A program made the position numbers and the translations under genes. Below, one piece after another: positions 1-8,382 of a stretch of DNA of 64,000 nucleotides (its first letter is position 1; every line of letters begins with the position of its first letter). A model generated the notes under the pieces. It made no database searches. It was not told where the DNA came from and was given only the letters and a program-made list of their open reading frames with translations. This DNA is from Streptomyces sp. MMG1533 (GTDB lineage Bacteria > Actinomycetota > Actinomycetes > Streptomycetales > Streptomycetaceae), in NCBI RefSeq assembly GCF_001279775.1, contig NZ_LGDG01000228.1:11974-75973 (forward strand). Direction: 5' to 3'.

Positions 1-355
1 CGGCCATGGCCAGACCGCGCTTGCGTACGAGGGCCAGCGCGTCGGTGTCGTCGAGCACGCCCGCGAAGGCGGCGGCGGTGATCTCGCCGACGCTGTGTCC
101 CGCGACGGCACCCGGAACAATGTCACCGAGTGCCGCGGCGGACAGGATTCCGGCCGCCACGAGGAGCGGCTGGGCGACAGCCGTGTCCCGGATCTCGTCC
201 GCGTCGGCCTGCGTGCCGTAACGGGCGAGGTCCAGTCCGATGGCGTCGGACCACGCGGCGACGCGGTCCGCGGCACCGGGGAGTTCGAGCCAGGGGGTCA
301 GGAAGCCGGGCGTCTGGGCGCCCTGGCCGGGAGCGACGAGTACGAGCACTCTCAC
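1..355 (-). CDS. fabD: Malonyl-CoA:ACP malonyltransferase, 5' part only
   Basis: FabD loads malonyl groups onto acyl carrier protein for type II fatty acid synthesis in the cytoplasm. Only the first 118 or so codons are present; the gene runs off the left edge. The N-terminus VRVLVLVAPGQGAQ contains the GQGxQ oxyanion loop, and GHSVGE places the nucleophilic serine at about residue 88, as in the family GHSxG motif. The chosen start is GTG at 355-353, the only start codon close before the conserved VAPGQG. It lies about 80 bases downstream of the fasR stop, in the same direction. In Streptomyces the fabD-fabH-acpP-fabF operon is activated by FasR, so the gap between the two genes should hold the FasR-dependent promoter (known for the family, not shown here). 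Confidence 0.93.
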   Translation of the reverse strand, partial: MRVLVLVAPGQGAQTPGFLTPWLELPGAADRVAAWSDAIGLDLARYGTQADADEIRDTAVAQPLLVAAGILSAAALGDIVPGAVAGHSVGEITAAAFAGVLDDTDALALVRKRGLAMA

Positions 356-438
356 ACTCTCTCTTGTGGACGGCCACGGCCGCCCGTGGGGACAGGGACG
401 AAGAACACGAGGGGGTTTTGTGGACCCCCGACAAAAGA

Positions 439-1644
439 CTAGAGCTGGAGATCCCCGTCGGCCAGACGCCCCAGGATCAGCGCGATTCGCAGCGTGAACG
501 CCGAACGTACATCGGAGGGCGACCAGCCGGTGACGTCAGTCACACGTCGGAGCCGGTAGCGCACGGTGTTGGGATGGACGAAGAGCATGCGGGCGGCGCC
601 TTCGAGACTGCTCGCCTGTTCGAGGTAGACGGAGAGTGTCTCCAGGAGCGCCGAGCCGGCCTCCTCCAGCGGTCTGTAGATCTCCTCCACCAGTTGCTCG
701 CGGGCCGAGGGGTCACCGGCGATCGCGCGCTCCGGAAGCACATCGTCCGCCAGGACCGGGCGCGGGGCGTCCTGCCAGGCAGAACACGCTTTCAGCCCGG
801 CCGCGGCGGCCTGCGCGGAGCGGGTCGCGGCCTGCAGATCGGCCACGACGGGTCCGGCCACCACCGGCCCGGCGGCGAACGGCCCGATCAGCGACTTGGC
901 GACGGCGAGCGGGTTGTCGCTGCCGCCCGCGATGACCACCAGGCGGGCCCCGAGCACCCCGGTGAGGACCTGGAGCTTGGCGTGCCGGGCGGCCCGCCGG
1001 ATGGCCTCGACGGTCAACTCGCTGTCACCGTCGGGAGCGGTGCCCAACACCACGCACACGTGCTCGGGCGAGTTCCAGCCGAGGGCGGCGGCCCGGCTGA
1101 CGGCCCCCTCGTCGGCCTCCCCGCTCAGCACGGCGTTCACGACGAGCGACTCGAGGCGTGCGTCCCAGGCGCCGCGTGCCTCGGCGGCCTGGGCGTACAC
1201 CTGGGCGGTGGCGAAGGCGATCTCGCGGGCGTACACGAGCAGCGCCTCGCGCAGCACGTTCTCGTCCCCGGGGGCCGCCACCTCGTCGATGGCCGACTCC
1301 ATGACCTCGATCGTGGTGCGCACCATCTCGACGGTCTGGCGCAGAGTGATCGCCCTGGTCAGTTCGCGGGGCGCGGTTCCGAAGACATCCGTGGAGATGG
1401 CCTGCGGGGCGTCCGGGCGCCGGAACCACTCGGTGAAGGCGGCGATACCGGCCTGGGCGACGAGCCCGATCCAGGAACGGTTCTCCGGGGGCATCGCCCG
1501 GTACCACGGCAGCGTCTCGTCCATGCGCTGGATGGCCTGCGCGGCGAGACGCCCGGACGACTTCTCCAGTCGTTTCAGGGTCGCGGGGTGCGGGTGGGCA
1601 TCGGGCGCGGCGGCGTCGCCGGCGTGGGATTCGGGTTCGGGCAC
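439..1644 (-). CDS. fasR: FasR, PucR/CdaR-type activator of fatty acid synthesis
   Basis: Predicted cytoplasmic DNA-binding activator, 401 residues. The C-terminus (about residues 340-395) has the PucR-type helix-turn-helix, with LEGAARMLFVHPNTVRYRLR as the recognition region. The middle carries the GGDEF-like CdaR regulatory fold seen in this family. Identification as FasR rests on family type plus position immediately before fabD, the arrangement in S. coelicolor where FasR activates the fab operon. The start is placed at GTG 1644-1642 (VPEPESHAG). A further upstream in-frame ATG at 1737 would overlap the divergent pirin gene and add a basic, low-complexity stretch, so it is unlikely. The Shine-Dalgarno before 1644 is weak, so the exact start is uncertain. 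Confidence 0.88.
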   Translation of the reverse strand: MPEPESHAGDAAAPDAHPHPATLKRLEKSSGRLAAQAIQRMDETLPWYRAMPPENRSWIGLVAQAGIAAFTEWFRRPDAPQAISTDVFGTAPRELTRAITLRQTVEMVRTTIEVMESAIDEVAAPGDENVLREALLVYAREIAFATAQVYAQAAEARGAWDARLESLVVNAVLSGEADEGAVSRAAALGWNSPEHVCVVLGTAPDGDSELTVEAIRRAARHAKLQVLTGVLGARLVVIAGGSDNPLAVAKSLIGPFAAGPVVAGPVVADLQAATRSAQAAAAGLKACSAWQDAPRPVLADDVLPERAIAGDPSAREQLVEEIYRPLEEAGSALLETLSVYLEQASSLEGAARMLFVHPNTVRYRLRRVTDVTGWSPSDVRSAFTLRIALILGRLADGDLQL

Positions 1645-1717
1645 GGGACAAGACTGCCTTATCCGGACGGGAGTACGCGTCGCCGGGTGTCGGGGGAGGG
1701 CTACGGTGGGGTCCGTG

Positions 1718-2371
1718 ATGGACGTACGGCGCGCCACGGAGCGCTACCGAGGCGGCGACCCGGAGGCCGGAATCGAGTCGCTCCACGCCTTCTCCTTCGG
1801 CCCGCACTACGACCCCGACAACCTCCGCTTCGGCGCGCTGATCGCCTGCAACGAGGAGCGGCTGGCCCCCGGCGCGGGCTTCGACGAGCATCCGCACAGC
1901 CACACCGAGATCGTGACGTGGGTCGTCGAGGGCGAACTGACCCACCGCGACTCGGCGGGTCACGAGACGGTGGTCCGTCCCGGAGACGTCCAGCGCCTGA
2001 GCTCGGCGGCGGGCGTCCGGCACGTCGAGCGCAACGACGGCCCGGCCCCCCTGGCCTTCGTCCAGATGTGGCTGGCCCCGCTGCAGCCCGGCGGCGACCC
2101 CTCGTACGACATCGTCCACGGCATCGCGGACTCGACGCCGTACGCCGTCCCGGAGGCGGGCGCGATGCTCCACGTACGGCGCCTGGCGGCGGGGGAGCGG
2201 ACGGCGGTACCCGACGGGGCGTACGCGTACGTGCAGGTCGTACGCGGCGAAGTGAGCCTGGAAGGCGAGGAGTTGGGGCCGGGCGACGCGGCACGCATCA
2301 CGGACGCGAAGGATCTGGAGGCGGTGGGGGTGACGGGGGCGGAGCTGCTGATCTGGGAGATGACGGGCTGA
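1718..2371 (+). CDS. Pirin-family bicupin protein
   Basis: Predicted cytoplasmic pirin/YhaK-type protein, 217 residues, with two cupin folds. The N-terminal cupin keeps the metal-binding pattern: FDEHPHSHTEIVTWVVEGEL carries His-x-His and a downstream Glu, and the LRFGALIACNEE segment precedes it. The second cupin (about 135-217) is degenerate, as usual in this family. Members bind Fe(II); some show quercetinase activity and others modulate transcription or metabolic enzymes, so the precise role is unknown. The start is ATG 1718, directly preceded in frame by GTG 1715. It is divergent from fasR with a short spacer and convergent with the serine hydrolase downstream. Confidence 0.85.
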   Translation: MDVRRATERYRGGDPEAGIESLHAFSFGPHYDPDNLRFGALIACNEERLAPGAGFDEHPHSHTEIVTWVVEGELTHRDSAGHETVVRPGDVQRLSSAAGVRHVERNDGPAPLAFVQMWLAPLQPGGDPSYDIVHGIADSTPYAVPEAGAMLHVRRLAAGERTAVPDGAYAYVQVVRGEVSLEGEELGPGDAARITDAKDLEAVGVTGAELLIWEMTG

Positions 2372-2437
2372 CCGGCGCCTTGGTGGTTCACCTCTCGACC
2401 CGCCGAGTCGGGTGGTGGGTGGGCGAAGGCCGGGAGT

Positions 2438-2458
2438 CCAGGGGGCGGAGCCCCCTGG
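2438..2458. terminator. Bidirectional hairpin terminator
   Basis: A perfect 9-bp stem (CCAGGGGGC / GCCCCCTGG) with a GGA loop lies between the convergent pirin and serine hydrolase genes. It has no U-tract, which is common for Streptomyces terminators. It probably serves both transcripts. Confidence 0.7.
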
Positions 2459-2519
2459 GACGGGACGGGAAGGGGCGGCGGGGGCGAAAGAAACCCGGCG
2501 GCACCCCGTCCGGCCGGCC

Positions 2520-3341
2520 TCAGCCCCGCAACTCCGCCAGCACGGCGTCCGTGAACACCGGCCACGCCTCGATCGCCCAGGGCCCGAACGCCCGGTCGGT
2601 CAGCGCGACGCAGGCCACCCCGGCGTCCGGGTCGATCCAGAGGAACGTACCGGACTGCCCGAAGTGCCCGAAGGTCCGCGGCGAGGACGAAGCGCCCGTC
2701 CAGTGCGGCGACTTGCCGTCGCGGATCTCGAAGCCGAGCCCCCAGTCGTTGGGGTTCTGGTGGCCGTACCCCGGAAGCACGCCCTTCGTCCCCGGGTACT
2801 GGACCGTCATCGCCTCGGCGACCGTACGGGGATCCAGCAGCCGCGGTGCCTGGACCTCCGCCGCGAACCGCACGAGGTCGTCCACCGTCGACACGCCGTC
2901 CTTCGCCGGTGAGCCCTCCAGCGAGGTCGACGTCATCCCCAGCGGCTCCAGCACCGCCTGCCGCAGATACTCCGCGAACGGGATCTCCGCCGCCTTGGCG
3001 ATGTGGTCCCCGAGCTGCTCGAACCCGGCGTTGGAGTACAGCCGCCGTTCCCCGGGCGGGGCCGTCACCCGGTGCTCGTCGAAGGCCAGCCCCGAGGTGT
3101 GCGCGAGCAGATGACGGACCGTCGCCCCGGTCGGGCCGGCCGGTTCGTCGAGCTCGATCGCACCCTCCTCGTACGCGACGAGGGCCGCGTACGCGGCGAG
3201 CGGCTTGGTGACCGAGGCCAGCGGGAAGCGCTGCCCGACCGGGCCGCGGGCACCCAGCAGGGTCCCGTCCGCCCGTACGACGGCCGCCGCGGCGGTGGGA
3301 ACCGGCCAGTTCTCGATCAAGGCGAGGCTCTGCAAGGACAT
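2520..3341 (-). CDS. Serine hydrolase of the class C beta-lactamase/DD-peptidase fold
   Basis: 273 residues of the beta-lactamase-related (PF00144) family. The three catalytic motifs are visible. SVTK gives the SxxK nucleophile (around residue 43). YSN in the segment RRLYSNAGFEQLGDHI gives the YxN. HFGQSG gives the late HxG-type motif. There is no signal peptide, so it is probably a cytoplasmic esterase or amidase-like enzyme rather than a secreted beta-lactamase; the substrate cannot be told from sequence. The length is short for the family but contains the whole fold. It ends against the convergent pirin gene, and the GNAT gene at 3361 ends about 20 bases upstream of its start region on the other side of the short spacer. 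Confidence 0.85.
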   Translation of the reverse strand: MSLQSLALIENWPVPTAAAAVVRADGTLLGARGPVGQRFPLASVTKPLAAYAALVAYEEGAIELDEPAGPTGATVRHLLAHTSGLAFDEHRVTAPPGERRLYSNAGFEQLGDHIAKAAEIPFAEYLRQAVLEPLGMTSTSLEGSPAKDGVSTVDDLVRFAAEVQAPRLLDPRTVAEAMTVQYPGTKGVLPGYGHQNPNDWGLGFEIRDGKSPHWTGASSSPRTFGHFGQSGTFLWIDPDAGVACVALTDRAFGPWAIEAWPVFTDAVLAELRG

Positions 3342-3360
3342 GTCGTCGAGCCTAAGCCGC

Positions 3361-3834
3361 TCAGAGCTTCAGCCCCATCGCGGGGTCCGGCTTGCGGACG
3401 AAGCCGAGGGCGGCGTACAGCGGCTCGGCCTGCTCGGACGCGGTCAGCATGACCTGGCCGGCGCCTCGCTCACGGAACCACGCGAGGAGTTCCTCCATGC
3501 ACGCGCGCGCGTAGCCGCGGCGGCGGGCGTCCGGGTCGGTGGCGACGCTGAAGACGTACCCGGCGACCCCGCGCGGATTGCCCGCCTTGCCGATCCGGTA
3601 CTCGATGGTCCCCACCACCAGCGCAGCCAGCGCCCCCGGCCGTTCCGGATGGTCGACCACGAACGCCGCGAAGTCGCCGTCGGGCCCGGCCAGCCGGGCA
3701 TGCAGGGCGGGCAGGCCCTCCGCGTGCCACTCCGTGTCCCCGGCGTCCGGTCCGGACATCGAATCGATCATCACCTGGCGCAGACGCAGGACTTCCTCCG
3801 CGTCCTCGGTCGTGGCACGACGTACAAGACTCAT
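3361..3834 (-). CDS. GNAT-family N-acetyltransferase
   Basis: 157-residue single-domain acetyltransferase transferring an acetyl group from acetyl-CoA to an unknown amine. The acetyl-CoA pyrophosphate loop is seen as DPDARRRGYARACMEELLAW (the RxxGxA motif), preceded by the beta4 strand GYVFSVATD. The C-terminal segment AEPLYAALGF is the usual GNAT strand with the Tyr. The start is ATG 3834 (MSLVRRATTEDAE). The reading frame continues upstream, but that part covers the promoter region shared with the divergent MerR gene. The gene sits just upstream of the serine hydrolase on the same strand, with about 20 bases between them, so the two may be cotranscribed. Confidence 0.85.
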   Translation of the reverse strand: MSLVRRATTEDAEEVLRLRQVMIDSMSGPDAGDTEWHAEGLPALHARLAGPDGDFAAFVVDHPERPGALAALVVGTIEYRIGKAGNPRGVAGYVFSVATDPDARRRGYARACMEELLAWFRERGAGQVMLTASEQAEPLYAALGFVRKPDPAMGLKL

Positions 3835-3931
3835 GCCCCGCACGCTAGCCAGCCGACCTGTGCCGCGTCCTGCCGATTTCTTACCGATACCGCTTGCTTC
3901 GAGTGCGCTCCAAGGCCATAGCGTTGAGGTC

Positions 3932-4393
3932 ATGACGGTGATGGAGAGCACGGGTACCAGTACCGACAGCTGTGCGGGCCCGCGGCACCCGCAGCGGCGT
4001 CCGGAAGGCCAGGACAGCTACACGATCAGCGAGGTCGTCGCACTGACCGGCCTGACCGCGCACACCCTGCGCTGGTACGAGCGCATCGGCCTGATGCCGC
4101 ACATCGACCGCTCGCACACCGGCCAGCGCCGCTACTGCAACCGCGACCTCGACTGGCTCGACCTCGTCGGCAAGCTCCGGCTGACCGGCATGCCGGTGGC
4201 GGACATGGTGCGCTACGCGGAACTGGTCCGCGAAGGCGACCACACCTACACCGACCGCTTCGAGTTGCTGAAGGCGACCCGCGAGGACGTCCTCGCCCGG
4301 ATCGCCGAACTCCAGGACACGCTCGCGGTCCTGGACCGGAAGATCAATTTCTATGCGGACGCCGGGCGGGCCCTGGCGTCGGAGAGGTCCTGA
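3932..4393 (+). CDS. MerR-family transcriptional regulator
   Basis: 153-residue DNA-binding regulator. After a 28-residue tail comes the MerR winged helix: YTISEVVALTGLTAHTLRWY, followed by ERIGLMPHIDRSHTGQRRY, then a dimerisation helix to the C-terminus (RIAELQDTLAVLDRKINFY). No metal-binding cysteine cluster is present, so it is of the drug/oxidative-stress/aldehyde-sensing type rather than a metal sensor. Its stop overlaps the ATG of the next gene by one base (TGATG), so it is translationally coupled to the aldo-keto reductase that it probably regulates. A second in-frame ATG at 3941 is an alternative start. Confidence 0.88.
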   Translation: MTVMESTGTSTDSCAGPRHPQRRPEGQDSYTISEVVALTGLTAHTLRWYERIGLMPHIDRSHTGQRRYCNRDLDWLDLVGKLRLTGMPVADMVRYAELVREGDHTYTDRFELLKATREDVLARIAELQDTLAVLDRKINFYADAGRALASERS

Positions 4394-5409
4394 TGACGGA
4401 CGGCAAGATCCCCGCGGTACGGCTCGGCGACGACGGCCCCGAGGTCGGCGTACAGGGGCTCGGCTGCATGGGCATGAGCTTCGCGTACGGCCCCACGGAC
4501 GCCGGCGAGTCGAGGGCCACCCTGGAGCGGGCGCTGGAACTCGGCGTCACCCTGTACGACACGGCGGACGCCTACGGGGCGGGGGAGAACGAGAAGTTCC
4601 TCTCCCCGTTCTTCAAGGCACACCGGGACGAGGTCGTGATCGCCACCAAGTTCGCGCTGTCGATCCCGCCGGACGACCCGACCAGGCGCGTCATCCGCAA
4701 CGACGCGCCGTACATCCGCCAGGCCGTCGAGGCGAGCCTCGAGCGCCTCGACGTCGACGTGATCGACCTCTACTACATGCACCGGCGCGACGTGAACGTG
4801 CCGATCGAGGAGACCGTCGGCGTCATGGCCGAGCTGGTGCGCGAGGGCAAGGTCAAGCACCTGGGCCTGAGCGAGGTCACGGCCGGCGAACTGCGCACCG
4901 CGCAGACCGTCCACCCGATCGCCGCCGTGCAGTCGGAATGGTCGCTGTTCAGCCGGGACATCGAGGCGAACGTGGTACCGACGGCCCGCGAACTGGGCGT
5001 TGCCCTGGTGCCGTACTCCCCGCTCGGCCGCGGCTTCCTCACCGGCTCCTTCGCCAACGCCGAAAAGGACCTCACCGCCGACGACTTCCGCCGCCAACAG
5101 CCCCGCTTCACCGGCGAGAACGCGGCCGCCAACGTGGCACTCCTGGAGCCGGTCCGCACGGTGGCCGAGGCCCACGGGGTCTCGCTGGGTCAGGTCGCAC
5201 TGGCGTGGGTCCAGCAGCAGGCCTCGGTGCACGGCCTCCCGCTGGTCCCGATACCGGGCACGCGCAAGGTCGGCCGGATCGAGGAGAACACGGCGGCGAC
5301 GCGGATCGAGCTGACGAAGGAGGAGCTGGCGCTCCTGGAGCCGATCGCAGCGAAGGTGGCCGGCGACCGCTACGCGGACATGACGTTCACTTCTGCCGGA
5401 CGTGAGTGA
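4393..5409 (+). CDS. Aldo/keto reductase
   Basis: 338-residue NADPH-dependent oxidoreductase with the (beta/alpha)8 AKR fold, acting in the cytoplasm on an unknown carbonyl. The catalytic tetrad is seen as Asp in YDTADAYG, the Tyr of the same motif, Lys in IATKFAL and His in YYMHRRDVN. The C-terminal cofactor segment VPIPGTRKVGRIEENTAAT is typical of the AKR13-like group with GLGCMGMS near the N-terminus. It starts inside the MerR stop codon, so the two form one operon. It ends immediately before the convergent DUF4429 gene, with no base between the stop codons. Confidence 0.92.
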   Translation: MTDGKIPAVRLGDDGPEVGVQGLGCMGMSFAYGPTDAGESRATLERALELGVTLYDTADAYGAGENEKFLSPFFKAHRDEVVIATKFALSIPPDDPTRRVIRNDAPYIRQAVEASLERLDVDVIDLYYMHRRDVNVPIEETVGVMAELVREGKVKHLGLSEVTAGELRTAQTVHPIAAVQSEWSLFSRDIEANVVPTARELGVALVPYSPLGRGFLTGSFANAEKDLTADDFRRQQPRFTGENAAANVALLEPVRTVAEAHGVSLGQVALAWVQQQASVHGLPLVPIPGTRKVGRIEENTAATRIELTKEELALLEPIAAKVAGDRYADMTFTSAGRE

Positions 5410-6267
5410 CTAGAGCTCGGCCAGCAACTCCGCCTTCTTCGCGGAGAACTCCTCGTCCGTCACCAGCCCGGCCTGGTGCAGCTCCCCGAGGTGACGAATC
5501 CGCTCGGCGATGTCGGCGGGATCCCGGCGCGGCATGGCCGCCGTCGGGACAGCCGGCAGCGCGGAGCGGTCCCGGAGCGCGGCCAGTACCGCCGCGGCGA
5601 ACGGCAACGACTCGTGCACGGGCCCGTATCCGAGCCCGAACACCACAGCGGCGGGATCCTGGTCGGCCTGCACCGGCGGTGCCTCCCCGCGCAGCAACCG
5701 CAGATGCCCCTCGAACACCTCCGGCGACCGCCACTGCACCCCGGTCAGCTCGGACACCGCAAAGGTCTGGTCGCCGGCCTTCCACTTCGCCGAGGACGCC
5801 CCGGTCCAGAACCAGCGGAAGTGCACGGCCCTGCCGTCGAAGGACGCCTTCCCGTCGTACGCCTTGAACTGCAGCGGCACTTCGGGAGCCTCCACCAGGA
5901 ACCGGTCGGACGGTCCGTCGTCCTGCTTCAGCTGCGCACGCAACTCGTCGGCGTAGTACTCGGCGAGCGTCTCCTTCTCGGCGGGCAGCACCAGCCGATA
6001 CGGATCACAGCTCTCCTTGAGCTGTCCCGCGGCCGCCTCCATCAACGGATCGGCACCGGGACGCGGTTCGGCGTGCAGTACCACCGTCCCGCGTTTGCCG
6101 TGGGTGAGAGTCACCCCGGCGAGCGCGTCGAGGGGGACACGTCGTTCCCCCAACGCCTGGAAGAGCTTGGGTGTTCGAATCCCCCGTTCGTAGCGGATGA
6201 GCACGGAGTCGGAGTCGAACTCCCAGGCGGCATGAAATCCGGCCAGTACGTCACCCATGCGGGTCAT
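5410..6267 (-). CDS. DUF4429/SHOCT domain protein
   Basis: About 285 residues. Two similar halves (roughly residues 5-120 and 130-215) match the DUF4429 pattern, each containing a strand ending in a Trp/Phe-rich segment (WEFDSDSVLIRYERG; KASFDGRAVHFRWFW). The last 30 residues, IRHLGELHQAGLVTDEEFSA and the following KKAELLAEL, form a SHOCT motif, a short C-terminal oligomerisation helix pair. The function is unknown; proteins of this type are abundant in actinomycetes and probably act as cytoplasmic ligand-binding or oligomerising modules. The start could be ATG 6267 or ATG 6258 (MGDVLAGFH); the Shine-Dalgarno does not decide between them. Confidence 0.75.
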   Translation of the reverse strand: MTRMGDVLAGFHAAWEFDSDSVLIRYERGIRTPKLFQALGERRVPLDALAGVTLTHGKRGTVVLHAEPRPGADPLMEAAAGQLKESCDPYRLVLPAEKETLAEYYADELRAQLKQDDGPSDRFLVEAPEVPLQFKAYDGKASFDGRAVHFRWFWTGASSAKWKAGDQTFAVSELTGVQWRSPEVFEGHLRLLRGEAPPVQADQDPAAVVFGLGYGPVHESLPFAAAVLAALRDRSALPAVPTAAMPRRDPADIAERIRHLGELHQAGLVTDEEFSAKKAELLAEL

Positions 6268-6324
6268 CGTATGCGGCACGAGCTCCTTCGTCCCCTCCCC
6301 ACGCATCCGTGGATTTCTCCGTCT

Positions 6325-7545
6325 CTACGCGCGTCCGGCCGATGCCGTCCCGGACAAACCCGTCCGGCAGGCTCCGGTATCGCCCGCGCAGTGCACCGAG
6401 CGGTATGCGCCAGTGCCGATCTCCGCGAAGTTCAGCAGGCTCTCCGTGCCCGGCTCGAAATAGCCGCCGTGCCCGTCCGCGCCCCGCGCCGACAGGACCC
6501 GCGCGCCGAACGCGGCGGACATCGGGTCCGCCCCGTGGCCGAGCCCTCCGACCTCCATGTACGGCACGTCCTGCACCCAGTCGTCGGCGTCCCGCATCGC
6601 CCACACATGCGCGGAGGTGCGCAGGTGGGACGCGTTCGCGACGCGCATCCCGGGGCTGCCGGCCACCGCTATGTCGGCCACCCGGTCCGGCAGCGTCCGC
6701 GCGGCGAGGCCGCACACCACCGAGCCGTAGCTGTGGCAGAAGAGGGAGACCGGGGTACCGCCGGGAAGGCCGCGCACCAGCGCGTTCAGCCGTACCGCGC
6801 CGTCCGCCGCGCGCATCGCGGTCGCCGAGTCGATGCCGAGCCCGCTGGGTGCGGTGTAGTCGGCCCAGGCGATGACGGCCGTACGCGTCGACGGGCTCGC
6901 CGCGCGCTCGGCCCGGTACAGGGCCGTGGCCATGCCGACCGGCGCGGAGTACTGGCGGGAGGTCCGCTGGAAGGTGAGCAGTTCGGTGTCGACGCCGGGG
7001 ACGACGACCGAGACCCGCTCCGCGTTCCGCAGGCTGCCGAAGACCTCGGCGACCCGGCCCGAACCGTCGGGGTCGAAGGCGAGGATGTGGCGGCCCTTGC
7101 TCATCAGCGACTCGTAGCGGTGCATGCGCCGCCCGGCCTCCTGCTGGCCGTCCGGGGTGAGCCGTACGTCGTGCATGCGCTTCAGCTCGACCTTGCGGGC
7201 CTGCCCGAGGGCGATGCGGTTGGCGCGGTAACGCAGCTCGACGGGCGCGCCGTTCATGTTGCCGACGGCGAGCGGATAGCGGCGGGCGAGGCTGCTGCGC
7301 TGCTGCGCGGTGAGCGAGGCGAAGAACCGGGCGAGACGGTGGGGGGTCGTCTCGTCGGGGTCCGGCAGCCGGTCTCCGGCGATGTGGCCGTGCTCCCAGT
7401 CGGAGAGCGATGCCTGGAGCGCGGTGCTGCTCCGCTGACTGCGCAGTGCCGTCCAGCCGGTGGTCGCCAGCATCACGAACACCACGGCCAACGCGAGCAG
7501 TGCGCGCCAGACGTTCAGTTGGGGGGAGGTGTCGAAGGAAGTCAC
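6325..7545 (-). CDS. Membrane-anchored alpha/beta hydrolase (DUF1023 type)
   Basis: 406 residues. An N-terminal hydrophobic helix (about residues 13-30) anchors or exports the protein. The rest is a DUF1023-type alpha/beta hydrolase. The nucleophile elbow is FCHSYGSVVCG (HSYG, about residue 265), followed by the conserved VAGSPGM strand and a late acidic/His region near GADPMSAAFGARVL and GADGHGGYFEPG. Substrates are unknown; related actinobacterial proteins are assumed to be esterases or lipases at the cell surface. The start is GTG 7545 (VTSFDTSPQ). Transcription runs towards the DUF4429 gene, which begins about 60 bases downstream. Confidence 0.82.
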   Translation of the reverse strand: MTSFDTSPQLNVWRALLALAVVFVMLATTGWTALRSQRSSTALQASLSDWEHGHIAGDRLPDPDETTPHRLARFFASLTAQQRSSLARRYPLAVGNMNGAPVELRYRANRIALGQARKVELKRMHDVRLTPDGQQEAGRRMHRYESLMSKGRHILAFDPDGSGRVAEVFGSLRNAERVSVVVPGVDTELLTFQRTSRQYSAPVGMATALYRAERAASPSTRTAVIAWADYTAPSGLGIDSATAMRAADGAVRLNALVRGLPGGTPVSLFCHSYGSVVCGLAARTLPDRVADIAVAGSPGMRVANASHLRTSAHVWAMRDADDWVQDVPYMEVGGLGHGADPMSAAFGARVLSARGADGHGGYFEPGTESLLNFAEIGTGAYRSVHCAGDTGACRTGLSGTASAGRA

Positions 7546-7645
7546 TGAAAGGACACACTAGGAGAACGAGAGGGTCTCGCGTTAACCAAGTGGCGTGAAT
7601 CACGTTTGGACAAAACCGGGCCTTCAGTGCATAGTGCCGTCGCCT

Positions 7646-8287
7646 TCAGGCCGTTCGCCAGTTTCCCGCCAGTGCGGGTCCCACCTGTTCGAGGTACGTG
7701 ACCGTCAGGTCGCGCATCGCGTCGAGGCTGAAGTCCTCGCCCGTGCTCCACTGTCGTTCCGTCACCCGTATCACCGCGCTGAACAGGGCCACCGTGAGCC
7801 GGGGGCGCGGGTCGGTGTCCACATCGAGGCCCTCGCGCTCGGCGAGCACCCGCGCGATCGTCTCCTCGACCTCCGCCGAGCGGCGCAGATGGGCGGCGAG
7901 CAGGACGGGCGTCGACTCGATCACCTGGTACATGCGCAGATGCAGCTCCACGGGTACGACGGATTCGACGACCTCGCCCAGCGTGTCCCAGCCCTCCAGG
8001 ACGGCCTGCCGCAGCGCCTCCATGGGCGCCTCGTGCGCCGGGCGCTCGCGCACCGACTCGACGAAGCGCTCCAGCGTCATCTCCTGGACGGCGAGCGCGG
8101 CCTCCTCCTTGTTCGCGAAGTAGCGGAAGAAGGTGCGCTGCGAGACGTCGACCGCCTCGGTGATGTCGTCGACCGTCGTCTGTTCGTACCCCCGGCCGGT
8201 GAACAGTTCGAGGGCGGCCCGCAGCAACGCGTCGCGGGTGCGCTGTTTCTTGAGCTCGCGCAGCCCAGGCCGTGCCGCGGTGTCCAT
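7646..8287 (-). CDS. TetR-family repressor
   Basis: 213 residues. The N-terminal TetR helix-turn-helix is complete: RDALLRAALELFTGRGYEQT, then VDDITEAVDVSQRTFFRYFA. The C-terminal ligand-binding domain is divergent, as usual. It is divergent from the DHA2 efflux gene at 8383 across a 95-bp region with paired operator-like repeats, so it almost certainly represses that transporter and itself. A good Shine-Dalgarno (GAGGAG) lies about 8 bases before ATG 8287. The ligand is unknown and is presumably a drug or metabolite exported by the pump. Confidence 0.92.
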   Translation of the reverse strand: MDTAARPGLRELKKQRTRDALLRAALELFTGRGYEQTTVDDITEAVDVSQRTFFRYFANKEEAALAVQEMTLERFVESVRERPAHEAPMEALRQAVLEGWDTLGEVVESVVPVELHLRMYQVIESTPVLLAAHLRRSAEVEETIARVLAEREGLDVDTDPRPRLTVALFSAVIRVTERQWSTGEDFSLDAMRDLTVTYLEQVGPALAGNWRTA

Positions 8288-8312
8288 GGTGTCTCTCCTC
8301 GCAGATGACGAA

Positions 8313-8376
8313 AACTGTCCTGACAGTTACCGACTTGTGAATTGGTTTGTCAATTGTCAGTGGCTGTCATTAGCCT
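8313..8376. promoter_or_regulatory. Divergent tetR/efflux promoter with operator repeats
   Basis: A perfect inverted repeat AACTGTC-CT-GACAGTT occupies 8313-8328. Further TGTCA half-sites lie at 8348-8352, 8355-8359 and 8366-8370. On the minus strand TTGACA (8353-8348) and TAACTG (8329-8324), 18 bases apart, could be the tetR promoter, whose -10 would lie inside the palindrome. On the plus strand TTGTCA (8347-8352) and TAGCCT (8371-8376) are spaced 18 bases. That -10 ends six bases before the efflux ATG, so the efflux mRNA could be leaderless. Promoter assignments are inference from consensus matching. Confidence 0.6.
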
Positions 8377-8382
8377 CGCCGC

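Noticed and set aside
130..3114. Very long open frame on the plus strand (994 codons)
   Set aside because: It is antisense to fasR, fabD and the serine hydrolase, highly Arg/Gly-rich and without motifs; it is a high-GC shadow frame.
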